The notes under the pieces were generated by a model. The model searched no databases and had not been told where the DNA came from. It saw only the letters and a program-made list of their open reading frames with translations. This document shows positions 37,530-43,786 of a stretch of DNA of 64,000 bases, one piece after another (position 1 is the stretch's first letter; each line of letters starts with the position of its first letter). Source of the DNA: an uncultured Paraprevotella sp. (GTDB lineage Bacteria; Bacteroidota; Bacteroidia; Bacteroidales; Bacteroidaceae); contig CALUIV010000014.1 in NCBI GenBank assembly GCA_944320775.1, positions 1-64,000 of the forward strand, in the 5' to 3' direction. The translations under genes and the position numbers were made by a program.

Positions 37530-38015
37530 TGGATTCAAGAGGGTTACCCCAGCGATTATGATTCTTCCGGTAACAATCTTTTTTTAGCTTATTATGGTGG
37601 ATTCCTTAAAGTGGCCAATGGAGCTTCTGCAGATGATCCGCTTTGGCAGACTCAAGATAAATGTACTTATCCACAGTGCATCACTTATCCATATTATAAA
37701 GTACATTTTGATGCTTATGGTTCTTTTGAGGGTAAGGTCACACATTGTTACTCTCCAATAAGTTTTAATGAACCTGAATTACGTGAGCGCATTACCTTCA
37801 ACTTAAAATATATATATCAGACGAATTATTCAAAAAACCTGTTTATAGATACCACAACTCTATATGAGATCCGTTTCCGATATAAGTCACGACCGAGTGC
37901 AACCGCTTTATTTAATATCTCTAATCGGTTATTTTATTGCAAAGAGTTGGTCTATTCAGTTGAAAATAATAAGATGCCTGTATATGTTACCGGTTATTTC
38001 TATCCGATAAAATAA
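37530..38015 (+). pseudogene. Phage tail protein, C-terminal part after the amber codon
   Basis: The same frame as 36198-37529, open from TGG 37530 to TAA 38013-38015. Content (WIQEGYPSDYDSSGNN, FDAYGSFEG, LFYCKELVYSVENN) reads as natural tail-protein sequence. The first internal start-like codon (GTG at 37611) is far inside, so it would not be translated on its own in the normal way. A terminator follows at 38060-38092. Confidence 0.7.
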
Positions 38016-38059
38016 AATCTTTACTATCTTTATAAAGTTATTTTGTATTGTGTCTGAAG

Positions 38060-38092
38060 GGTTCTGAGTCGTGAGATTCGGAGCCTTTTTTT
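38060..38092 (+). terminator. Terminator of the tail-gene remnant
   Basis: GGTTCTGAGTC (38060-38070) pairs with GATTCGGAGCC (38075-38085) through 11 positions including three GU pairs, GTGA loop, then T7. Confidence 0.85.
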
Positions 38093-38097
38093 ATTGG

Positions 38098-38147
38098 TAG
38101 TACGAAAATTCGTATTAAATATTTGGATAGTACGAAAAAACGTACTA
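38098..38147 (+). promoter_or_regulatory. Tandem palindromic operators TAGTACG-N6-CGTACTA
   Basis: Operator 1 (38098-38117) TAGTACG-N6-CGTATTA has one mismatch; operator 2 (38128-38147) TAGTACG-N6-CGTACTA is perfect. They are exactly 30 bp apart, about three turns, so on one face of the helix. Operator 2 fills the space between -33 and -7 and overlaps the first two bases of the -7 box, so a bound protein would repress. Confidence 0.75.
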
Positions 38148-38153
38148 TCTTTG
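38122..38153 (+). promoter_or_regulatory. Promoter of the small-gene pair at 38.2-38.6 kb
   Basis: -7 box TATCTTTG (38146-38153) with TTTG (38122-38125) 20 nt upstream, a near-ideal Bacteroidota promoter. The start codon of the first gene is 25 nt downstream. Confidence 0.75.
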
Positions 38154-38177
38154 TGGTGTTCAAAAATTATTCGAGTA

Positions 38178-38321
38178 ATGATAAAATTAAAATTAACTGA
38201 AAAAGAAGCTGATCTAATCGAAACGATCAGAAATTACAAAAAGTCCTATCCGAATGGGGAGCCCGAGATGAGATGGTATATCGAAAGGTTGTTCAACGAG
38301 TTGATGGACGAAGAAATTTAA
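38178..38321 (+). CDS. 47-residue phage-type small protein
   Basis: Starts at ATG 38178 (MIKLKLTEKEADL), 25 nt after a strong -7 box; a longer in-frame reading back to TTG 38094 would run through promoter and operators and is rejected. Two amphipathic helices (LTEKEADLIETIRNYKKS and EMRWYIERLFNELMDEE) separated by a YPNGEP turn suggest a small protein-protein or DNA-binding module. Acidic C-terminus. No family recognised with certainty. It is the first gene controlled by the palindromic operators. Confidence 0.7.
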   Translation: MIKLKLTEKEADLIETIRNYKKSYPNGEPEMRWYIERLFNELMDEEI

Positions 38322-38327
38322 CGAACA

Positions 38328-38343
38328 GCCCCCTTCGGGGGGC
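38328..38343 (+). other. GC hairpin with TTCG tetraloop between the two small genes
   Basis: GCCCCC (38328-38333), loop TTCG, GGGGGC (38338-38343): a very stable hairpin without a T run. It may stabilise the upstream mRNA or tune translation of the next gene 20 nt downstream; it is not a terminator. Confidence 0.65.
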
Positions 38344-38363
38344 AATTTAAAAAACACGCGATT

Positions 38364-38618
38364 ATGGAAGTTGTTGTAAGAGCGCCGAAAGAAACGGTAA
38401 ACATGAAAACAAAAATGACGGATATTTTAGTATCAATATCCTGGGCAGACTTATCACGAAGATATTTTGGTAAATCGAATTCATGGTTATATCACAAAAT
38501 GGATGGGCGTGATGGTAATGGTAAACCAACCTCTTTTACTCCAGAAGAAGCAGAAATATTAAAAGGTGCTTTGTGTGATTTGGCCGACCGGATTCGCAAA
38601 GCTGCAGATCTAATTTAA
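38364..38618 (+). CDS. DUF5053-like small HTH protein
   Basis: 84 residues. The central ISWADLSRRYFGKSNSWLYHKM has the spacing of a helix-turn-helix, followed by a basic/Gly turn (DGRDGNGKP) and a C-terminal helix FTPEEAEILKGALCDLADRI. It resembles small DUF5053 proteins seen in Bacteroidales prophages and islands; that assignment is from memory. As the only HTH-like protein of the remnant it is a candidate to bind the palindromic operators upstream. Followed by a strong terminator. Confidence 0.75.
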   Translation: MEVVVRAPKETVNMKTKMTDILVSISWADLSRRYFGKSNSWLYHKMDGRDGNGKPTSFTPEEAEILKGALCDLADRIRKAADLI

Positions 38619-38671
38619 TTGCCTTGATTTACTCGAACATATTTGAACTTTATTACCTGATTAAGGCAGTT

Positions 38672-38702
38672 GAGGTGTGTCCTAATGACACACCTCTTTT
38701 TT
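38672..38702 (+). terminator. Terminator of the small-gene pair
   Basis: GAGGTGTGTC (38672-38681) pairs perfectly with GACACACCTC (38687-38696), followed by T6. Confidence 0.92.
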
Positions 38703-38743
38703 ATATATGTCCCATAGATCTGGACTACAGCACACAATCAATT

Positions 38744-38802
38744 TAACTTTGCAAAAAAATCTCCCTTTTTCTTTGCCAATCCAAAAACTATCCCCATATT
38801 TG
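38744..38802 (+). promoter_or_regulatory. Candidate promoters of the structured leader RNA
   Basis: Two -7-like boxes: TAACTTTG (38744-38751, perfect) and CATATTTG (38795-38802, one mismatch). The second would start transcription about 13 nt before the structured region. Which one is used is unclear. Confidence 0.45.
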
Positions 38803-38820
38803 CAGTGTACTACATTTTTT

Positions 38821-39019
38821 CGAAACGAGGCGGGTGATGTCCGCCAATGATTTGCGGGCTTTTTTTATGCCCGTAACATAAGCATATAATACCCTCCTAT
38901 GGGGGTAGACTTTTTGGTTCCGTCCCGTGCAGGTGCTTAATGGCCCTGCTGCCTCGTTTCAAGGTGTAGTACGACGGGGAGCGGAACCTCTTTTTGTTTC
39001 CGCAAAGCGAAACTTTTTT
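38821..39019 (+). ncRNA. Structured leader RNA ending in an intrinsic terminator
   Basis: About 200 nt without a reading frame. Helix A: GAAACGAGGC (38822-38831) with GCCTCGTTTC (38951-38960). Helix B: GGTTCCG (38916-38922) with CGGAACC (38982-38988), extended by CCCGT/ACGGG. A and B cross, so together they form a pseudoknot or are alternatives. Local hairpins: GGCGG/CCGCC (38829-38845), GCGGGC/GCCCGT (38854-38874), TACCC/GGGTA (38890-38907), GCAGG/CCTGC (38929-38949). Last comes a terminator hairpin (38996-39013) with T6, 13 nt before a gene. It looks like a riboswitch or attenuator, or a small RNA. Confidence 0.6.
38996..39019 (+). terminator. Terminator hairpin in the leader before the 39.0 kb gene
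   Basis: GTTT-C-CGC (38996-39003) pairs with GCGAAAC (39007-39013), seven pairs with one bulged C, AAA loop, then T6 (39014-39019). The 5' arm could instead pair TTCCG with CGGAA (38982-38986), which would break helix B and this stem. Confidence 0.65.
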
Positions 39020-39032
39020 AAACGTACACATT

Positions 39033-39290
39033 ATGAAACAATCAAAAACCCTGTCCGCCCCAAAGGCAGACACCATCAGCACAGTTCAGAACTGGCTGAG
39101 TTTAGAAAACAGTTTTATTTCTTCTCTTTTAGAGTCTAAAATCACTAATCGCCAGGCCCTGTTGCTTTTTAATTGCCTGACGGCATTTTCCGCACTTATT
39201 TTATTCTGTGGCTCGCTGATCGGCGCCATGGTTACGTTTTTCTGGTTCGTTTTATCGCTTTACCTGGCTAAGAAAGGAGGTTTGAGATGA
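39033..39290 (+). CDS. Small two-helix membrane protein
   Basis: 85 residues from ATG 39033 (MKQSKTLSAPKAD). A hydrophilic N-terminal ~38 residues precede two closely spaced hydrophobic helices (about 42-60 and 61-79) and a short basic tail AKKGGLR: a hairpin membrane protein. An earlier in-frame ATG (38994) lies in the leader terminator and is rejected. First gene of a three-gene overlapping unit behind the structured leader. No family recognised. Small membrane hairpins in phages may be holins or superinfection-exclusion proteins, but no lysin is present to support the former. Confidence 0.7.
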   Translation: MKQSKTLSAPKADTISTVQNWLSLENSFISSLLESKITNRQALLLFNCLTAFSALILFCGSLIGAMVTFFWFVLSLYLAKKGGLR

Positions 39291-39499
39291 AACGCAGTGT
39301 TCAATTTTCATTGGCTGTTGATCATGAGATACATGAGCACGGTGCCGTAGAGCATACATACATTGTAATAGCATCTCCGTCCGGTGACTCTATTTCGGTG
39401 AAGTCGGTCGAAGATCTCGAGGCTTTACGCGATATGTTGGCGATCCGGATACCTTTGATTAAGAAATCCTTAAAAGAGTTGACCCATGAAACAGAATAA
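39287..39499 (+). CDS. Small hypothetical protein
   Basis: 70 residues. Its ATG overlaps the previous stop (ATGA), indicating translational coupling. Beta-rich first half (SVQFSLAVDHEI, HTYIVIASPSGDSI) and an amphipathic helix in the second (VEDLEALRDMLAIRI). Soluble, cytoplasmic. Function unknown. Middle gene of the three-gene unit. Confidence 0.65.
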   Translation: MKRSVQFSLAVDHEIHEHGAVEHTYIVIASPSGDSISVKSVEDLEALRDMLAIRIPLIKKSLKELTHETE

Positions 39500-39752
39500 G
39501 ACAGAATCCAGCGCACAGCGCCTTTTCCACAATTTCCTGATGGATAATTACGACACTCAGGGGCCACAGAGCCGTATGTTGCTCATGACAACCATGGAGT
39601 TGCTGTATAAATTTCGGGGCACGGCCAGCTTGTCGCTGACCGAAGCCATCGAGGTGCTGCAGTATATCGGTTATACATCCCGGCTTGATGTCAATGGGCA
39701 GATAACCTGGATGCTGTATGAGCAGCATGATCCGATAGAATATTGGCATTAA
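39486..39752 (+). CDS. Small hypothetical protein
   Basis: 88 residues, overlapping the preceding gene by 14 nt. Helical (RLFHNFLMDNY, SRMLLMTTMELLYKF), then LSLTEAIEVLQYIGYTSRLDVNG and WMLYEQHD, compatible with a small winged-helix-like fold. Function unknown. Last gene of the unit. Its stop lies close to the oppositely directed coiled-coil gene. Confidence 0.65.
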   Translation: MKQNKTESSAQRLFHNFLMDNYDTQGPQSRMLLMTTMELLYKFRGTASLSLTEAIEVLQYIGYTSRLDVNGQITWMLYEQHDPIEYWH

Positions 39753-39812
39753 GACACATTTTTTTAACTACTTGATAGATCTGGAGGCGGTTCGTGAGAA
39801 TAGCCTCCTGGA

Positions 39813-40037
39813 TTATTGATTAAGATTCTGTTCCTCTTTATGAATCATTTTTTCTATCTTGATTAATTCTTTGTTTAATCCTTTGTAACAATTGATAAGG
39901 TAATCAGCAATAATATTCTTTTCTTCTATGGTATTATACAGTTGCTGAATCCGTATAAATTCCTTTTTAAATCTGTTTTCATCACCGGTTTCATAGATTT
40001 TTCTTAGTGCTTTGAGTTCTGTTTCAATCTTTTTCAT
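39813..40037 (-). CDS. Small coiled-coil protein downstream of the integrase
   Basis: 74 residues, almost all helical and charged (ETELKALRKIYETGDENRFKKEF), 35 nt after the integrase stop on the same strand, so probably cotranscribed. An excisionase is often found near an integrase, but this protein lacks a winged-helix or HTH pattern, so I do not call it Xis. Function unknown. Confidence 0.65.
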   Translation of the reverse strand: MKKIETELKALRKIYETGDENRFKKEFIRIQQLYNTIEEKNIIADYLINCYKGLNKELIKIEKMIHKEEQNLNQ

Positions 40038-40072
40038 ACGTACATAATATTTTTGTTATGTTGCTTGTCTTT

Positions 40073-41386
40073 TTATAAATCTCCTTCATAATCTTTCAGT
40101 TCCGGATGCGCACGTAACTGGTCTTTGCGGACGTATCGATTTGTCGTTGAGATATCACTATGTCGTGCCTGGTCTTTAGCAATGGTCAAACCAACTCGAT
40201 CAATGGTGTCCGTGATACCGGTGTCTTTTAAACTATAAAACTGGTAACAGTCCGGCCACTTTAATGCTTTTCGCACACGGTTCCATTCTTCCCGGAAGAT
40301 CCGAGCGTCAGCATGCTCTTCTGACGGCCGGAAATCAGATCCGAACAAATAATAATGCCCTGGATAAGCAAAATACCCCATATCAATCATGCGCTGCAAA
40401 ACTTTTGTCGGTAAAGTGACCTTGGCATCCTTTCGGTTCTTGCTGATTTCCCGACTGACAAACATGGTCTGTTCCTTCAAGCTGATATCCTCCAGCTTGA
40501 TCCAGGACAGTTCTCCTGGGCGAACCAAAGTGTAATAATGTACCTGGCAGGCCAACAGAAATGCCGGGTTCTTGTCGACCAGATATTCCTGCAGGAGCTT
40601 CATATCCTCTTTCTCCAGTGGTTTCCGTTTCTTATCATACTCCGGAAGCTTCTTTATTTTTTCTATGCCGGTGGCTGACACATAACCACGGTCTGTCAAC
40701 CAGCTGCAGAAGCTTCCAAGCCAGTTCAGATAGTTATTCCGGGTTCTGGGGCTGTTGTTCCGGTCATAGTAGATATAATCCAGAAACCCCTCTATAAAGT
40801 TTTGGTTAAACTGATAGGTATAAGTGATTGACACATCATCTTTTGACAAATATTGCTTCAGCGCATTCAGGCGATATACATAGTCAATCTTTGTTTTGTC
40901 TTTCAGAATCTGATCCCGGTGTTGCTTTTCCAGGTGTCGTTCATAAAGTTCGATGGCAGACAGCATTAAGGTGAAAGCCTTTTGGGAGGTTTGCTCATAC
41001 AAAGGATTCCAACCGGTCTTCAACTTGGCCGAAACCTCACAAATAAAACGGGTAGCAGCGGCATCTCTCTCTTTCGCATTATGAATATGATTGAATTTCT
41101 TACGCAATCTCTTGAGCTTGGGGTGCCCATCGAGGACTGATTGCGGATCTAAGACATAGAAATAGACGTATTTTTCCTTTGATTTACGGTTATAAACCGG
41201 TAGCCGAAATTTCTCCAGCTCTGCATAACTAATGTTTTTTCTTTTTGTGGAGCACATTTTTTTAACATTGTTTGGCAGACCAACCAATGCGATAAAATCA
41301 TACTCTAAATTATTTTTGTCCCGAGTTTGTCCCGGCACCCTTAAACGAAATATGCGCAACTTGCTGATTTTCAGCTTGTTGCGCAC
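40073..41386 (-). CDS. Tyrosine-recombinase integrase of the prophage remnant
   Basis: 437 residues, full length: an N-terminal arm-binding region (to about 130), a SAM-like core-binding domain (about 140-240) and a catalytic domain (about 255-425). Arg289 in RPGEL, a Lys around 318-322, His409 in ARHSD and Tyr418 in TNRYVRK are present. The box II site usually HxxR reads Y384-S-L-K387 (YSLKDTG), so both conserved residues are replaced. The start is GTG 41386, 7 nt after the tRNA, inside a hairpin. There is no promoter between tRNA and gene, so it may be read from the tRNA promoter. Confidence 0.9.
   Translation of the reverse strand: MRNKLKISKLRIFRLRVPGQTRDKNNLEYDFIALVGLPNNVKKMCSTKRKNISYAELEKFRLPVYNRKSKEKYVYFYVLDPQSVLDGHPKLKRLRKKFNHIHNAKERDAAATRFICEVSAKLKTGWNPLYEQTSQKAFTLMLSAIELYERHLEKQHRDQILKDKTKIDYVYRLNALKQYLSKDDVSITYTYQFNQNFIEGFLDYIYYDRNNSPRTRNNYLNWLGSFCSWLTDRGYVSATGIEKIKKLPEYDKKRKPLEKEDMKLLQEYLVDKNPAFLLACQVHYYTLVRPGELSWIKLEDISLKEQTMFVSREISKNRKDAKVTLPTKVLQRMIDMGYFAYPGHYYLFGSDFRPSEEHADARIFREEWNRVRKALKWPDCYQFYSLKDTGITDTIDRVGLTIAKDQARHSDISTTNRYVRKDQLRAHPELKDYEGDL
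41352..41386 (-). promoter_or_regulatory. Hairpin covering the integrase start codon
   Basis: In minus-strand RNA, GUGCGCAAC (41386-41378) pairs with GUUGCGCAU (41360-41352), a symmetric AA/AA internal loop follows, then GCUGA pairs with UCAGC and an AAA loop closes the hairpin. The first three bases are the GTG start. Confidence 0.75.
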
Positions 41387-41389
41387 TTC

Positions 41390-41403
41390 TTAGTTGCGGA
41401 GGC
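41390..41403. repeat. Right att core (in the intact tRNA)
   Basis: TTAGTTGCGGAGGC, identical to 34290-34303; includes the tRNA 3' end (41394 onward). Confidence 0.85.
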
Positions 41404-41466
41404 CCGACTCGAACGAACGACCTCCAGGTTATGAGCCTGGCGAGCTACCAACTGCTCCACTCCGCG
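41394..41466 (-). tRNA. Initiator tRNA-Met (CAT), prophage attachment site
   Basis: 73 nt. Acceptor CGCGGAG / CTCCGCA leaves a C1-A72 mismatch, the hallmark of bacterial initiator tRNA; anticodon loop CTCATAA. The anticodon stem is CCAGG/CCTGG, so its lower pairs are A-U, G-C, G-C rather than three G-C pairs. CCA is not encoded. The -7 box TACCTTTG is on the minus strand at 41502-41509. The 3' terminal 10 bases form part of the att core. Confidence 0.9.
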
Positions 41467-41501
41467 ATGTTGTAACCATCATTGGTTCTTGATTTCGATT
41501 G

Positions 41502-41509
41502 CAAAGGTA
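41502..41509 (-). promoter_or_regulatory. -7 box of tRNA-fMet (and possibly the integrase)
   Basis: TACCTTTG on the minus strand, 35 nt upstream of the mature tRNA; the same octamer as for tRNA-Gly. Confidence 0.65.
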
Positions 41510-41666
41510 CGTCTTTTCTGTATAACTTCCAAATTTTAGAAGCATTTTTTTATCAGATAATTAAAAAAAAGATGTTTTATGCACAAAATTATGCCAAATG
41601 TGCATAAAAACGGAGCTTTTGGGTAAGTTTCAAGTGTTTTTTCTTGGCGTTATAAAAAAAACAATT

Positions 41667-41674
41667 TACTTTTG
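41667..41674 (+). promoter_or_regulatory. -7 box of the TetR-family gene
   Basis: TACTTTTG, only 7 nt before ATG 41682; this implies a leaderless or nearly leaderless mRNA. Confidence 0.6.
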
Positions 41675-41681
41675 CAGTATT

Positions 41682-42272
41682 ATGGTAGTATCTAAGACAA
41701 GAACAAAATTGGTTGAAGTGGCAAGAATGCTTTTTGCCAAAAAAGGGCTTGATGCAACGACAATGAATGACATTGCTGTTGCATCGAAAAAAGGCAGGCG
41801 TACGCTTTATACCTATTTTAAAAATAAGGAAGACGTTTATTATGCTGTAATAGAGGCTGAGATGGAGCGTCTTTCCGATAAAATGTCAGAGGTAGCTCAT
41901 CAGGATATTGCTCCAATGGAGAAATTGTTGGAATTGATTTTTACGCATCTCAAGTTAATTAAAGAAGCTGTATTCCGAAATGGAAATTTACGGGCTGAAT
42001 TCTTTCGAAATATTTGGATGGTTGAAAAAGTTCGGAAGAAACTGGATCAGGCTGAGATTAATTTCCTGAAAGAGACTTTGGAAGATGGAAGCAGAAAAGG
42101 AGTTTTTGATATTGAAAACTTAGACTTGGTTGCAGATGTTGTCCATTATAGTATTAAAGGATTAGAAGTGCCCTATATTTATGGACGTTTAGGGAATGGA
42201 ATAAATCCTGAACGAAACCGGGAAATAGTAGAAAAACTTATTATAAAGGCCGTAAGTCGGCATATTGAATAA
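41682..42272 (+). CDS. TetR-family transcriptional regulator
   Basis: 196 residues from ATG 41682 (MVVSKTRTKLVEVARM). The longer frame from 41598 runs through the -7 box and is rejected. The N-terminal HTH (about 10-55: ATTMNDIAVASKKGRRTLYTYFKNKEDVY) is canonical; the helical ligand domain ends VEKLIIKAVSRH. It lies 25 nt before fabG on the same strand; the pair may be cotranscribed, with fatty-acid-linked control possible but unproven. Confidence 0.92.
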   Translation: MVVSKTRTKLVEVARMLFAKKGLDATTMNDIAVASKKGRRTLYTYFKNKEDVYYAVIEAEMERLSDKMSEVAHQDIAPMEKLLELIFTHLKLIKEAVFRNGNLRAEFFRNIWMVEKVRKKLDQAEINFLKETLEDGSRKGVFDIENLDLVADVVHYSIKGLEVPYIYGRLGNGINPERNREIVEKLIIKAVSRHIE

Positions 42273-42297
42273 TCATATTTATTTAAAATTATAGATT

Positions 42298-43044
42298 ATG
42301 GGATTATTAACAGGAAAGACAGCCCTGATTACAGGTGCTGCACGTGGTATCGGAAAAGCTATTGCTTTGAAATTTGCAGCTGAAGGTGCCAATATTGCAT
42401 TTACTGACTTGGTAATTGATGAGAATGGTCAGGCTACAGAGGCTGAAATTGCTGCTTTTGGCGTAAAGGTAAAAGGCTATGCTTCAAATGCTGCTGATTT
42501 TGCTCAGACAGAGGAAGTCGTAAAACAAGTAAAAGAAGATTTCGGTTCTATTGATATTTTGGTGAACAATGCAGGTATCACTAAAGATGGTTTGATGTTG
42601 CGTATGACTGAAGCTCAGTGGGATGCTGTTATTGCTGTAAATCTGAAGTCTGCGTTTAATTTCATTCATGCATGTACGCCAATTATGATGCGTCAGAAAG
42701 GTGGCTCAATAATCAATATGGCATCTGTTGTAGGCGTTCATGGTAATGCTGGTCAGTGCAATTACTCCGCTTCAAAGGCTGGTATGATAGCTTTGGCTAA
42801 GTCTATTGCTCAGGAAATGGGATCTAAGGGTATTCGTGCGAATGCTATTGCTCCGGGTTTCATTGAAACAGCGATGACGGCTGCTTTGTCTGATGAAGTA
42901 CGTGCTGAATGGGCAAAACAGATTCCTTTGCGTCGAGGTGGAAGTCCTGAGGATGTTGCTAATACTGCGTTGTTCTTGGCTTCTGATTTGTCTAGTTATA
43001 TTTCTGGACAGGTTATTCAGGTTGACGGTGGAATGAACATGTAA
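42298..43044 (+). CDS. fabG: 3-oxoacyl-[ACP] reductase
   Basis: 248-residue short-chain dehydrogenase. TGAARGIGKA nucleotide motif, NNAG, catalytic Ser (ASVVG), Tyr-x3-Lys (YSASK) and the C-terminal LASDLSSYISGQVIQVDGGMNM, the typical FabG end. It reduces 3-ketoacyl-ACP with NADPH in fatty-acid elongation. Placed between a TetR regulator and an RluA-type pseudouridine synthase. Confidence 0.95.
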   Translation: MGLLTGKTALITGAARGIGKAIALKFAAEGANIAFTDLVIDENGQATEAEIAAFGVKVKGYASNAADFAQTEEVVKQVKEDFGSIDILVNNAGITKDGLMLRMTEAQWDAVIAVNLKSAFNFIHACTPIMMRQKGGSIINMASVVGVHGNAGQCNYSASKAGMIALAKSIAQEMGSKGIRANAIAPGFIETAMTAALSDEVRAEWAKQIPLRRGGSPEDVANTALFLASDLSSYISGQVIQVDGGMNM

Positions 43045-43048
43045 TTTG

Positions 43049-43726
43049 ATGGAAGTTGTTTACGAAGACAATCACATCATAGTGGTCAACAAGGCCAGTT
43101 CGGAAATAGTTCAGGGGGATAAGACCGGTGATAAACCGTTGAGTGAAACAGTTAAAGAATACATCAAGGAAAAGTATGCAAAACCGGGAAATGTTTTTTT
43201 AGGTGTTGTTCATCGTCTTGACCGACCTGTCAGTGGGCTTGTTGTTTTTGCTCGGACGAGTAAGGCTTTGAGTCGATTGAATGATATGTTCCGAACAAAG
43301 GATGTACACAAAACTTATTGGGCAATCGTAAAGGATTGCCCTCCACAAGCACAAGGAGAATTGGTGCATTGGCTTGTGCGTAATGAGAAGCAGAATAAAT
43401 CATATGCTTATGATCGTGAGATTCCAGGTTCAAAAAAAGCAATACTTGATTATCGGGTCATAGGTCGTTCTGACCGTTATTTCTTATTGGAAATCGATCT
43501 GAAAACAGGACGTCATCATCAGATTCGTTGTCAATTGGCAAAAATGGGATGTCCGATAAAAGGGGATTTGAAGTACGGTTCGTCACGTAGTAACCCTGAT
43601 GGAAGTATCTGCTTACATGCCCGGAGAATCCAGTTTGTTCATCCGGTGTCAAAAAATGAGATTATTCTTGAAGCTTCTGTACCAGATTCAGTTTTGTGGA
43701 AAAGTTTTAAACAGACAGAACCTTGA
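43049..43726 (+). CDS. RluA-family pseudouridine synthase
   Basis: 225 residues from ATG 43049, 4 nt after the fabG stop, so part of the same transcript. The catalytic motif HRLDRPVSG contains the essential Asp; KTYWAIV, LKTGRHHQIRCQL and LHARRI follow in family order. No S4 domain is present, as in the short RluA/C-like enzymes, so the target (23S rRNA or tRNA) is not determined. A bidirectional terminator follows. Confidence 0.92.
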   Translation: MEVVYEDNHIIVVNKASSEIVQGDKTGDKPLSETVKEYIKEKYAKPGNVFLGVVHRLDRPVSGLVVFARTSKALSRLNDMFRTKDVHKTYWAIVKDCPPQAQGELVHWLVRNEKQNKSYAYDREIPGSKKAILDYRVIGRSDRYFLLEIDLKTGRHHQIRCQLAKMGCPIKGDLKYGSSRSNPDGSICLHARRIQFVHPVSKNEIILEASVPDSVLWKSFKQTEP

Positions 43727-43786
43727 TGTTTTTGTGTGTAAAATGAAGTTTTCGTAAATGGATATTTTTTCATTTGCTTCATAATA

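Larger units (their letters stand above)
34290..41403. mobile_element. Prophage remnant integrated in the initiator tRNA gene
   Basis: A 14-bp direct repeat TTAGTTGCGGAGGC (34290-34303 and 41390-41403) consists of the last bases of the tRNA plus two to three flanking bases; the right copy is inside the intact tRNA. Between them are 7.1 kb: broken tape-measure and tail genes, small regulators, a structured RNA, three small genes, and an integrase next to the tRNA. Head, packaging, replication and lysis genes are absent. The element is therefore defective, yet keeps an apparently intact integrase and both att copies. Confidence 0.9.

Noticed and set aside
38094-38177. N-terminal extension of the 47-residue protein from TTG 38094
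   Set aside because: It would run through the -7 box and both operators.
38854-38874. GCGGGC/GCCCGT hairpin with T-rich loop as a terminator
   Set aside because: The T residues are in the loop, not after the stem; it is one of the local helices of the structured RNA.
39813-40037. Excisionase next to the integrase
   Set aside because: The protein is a plain coiled coil without a winged-helix or HTH pattern, so position alone is not enough.
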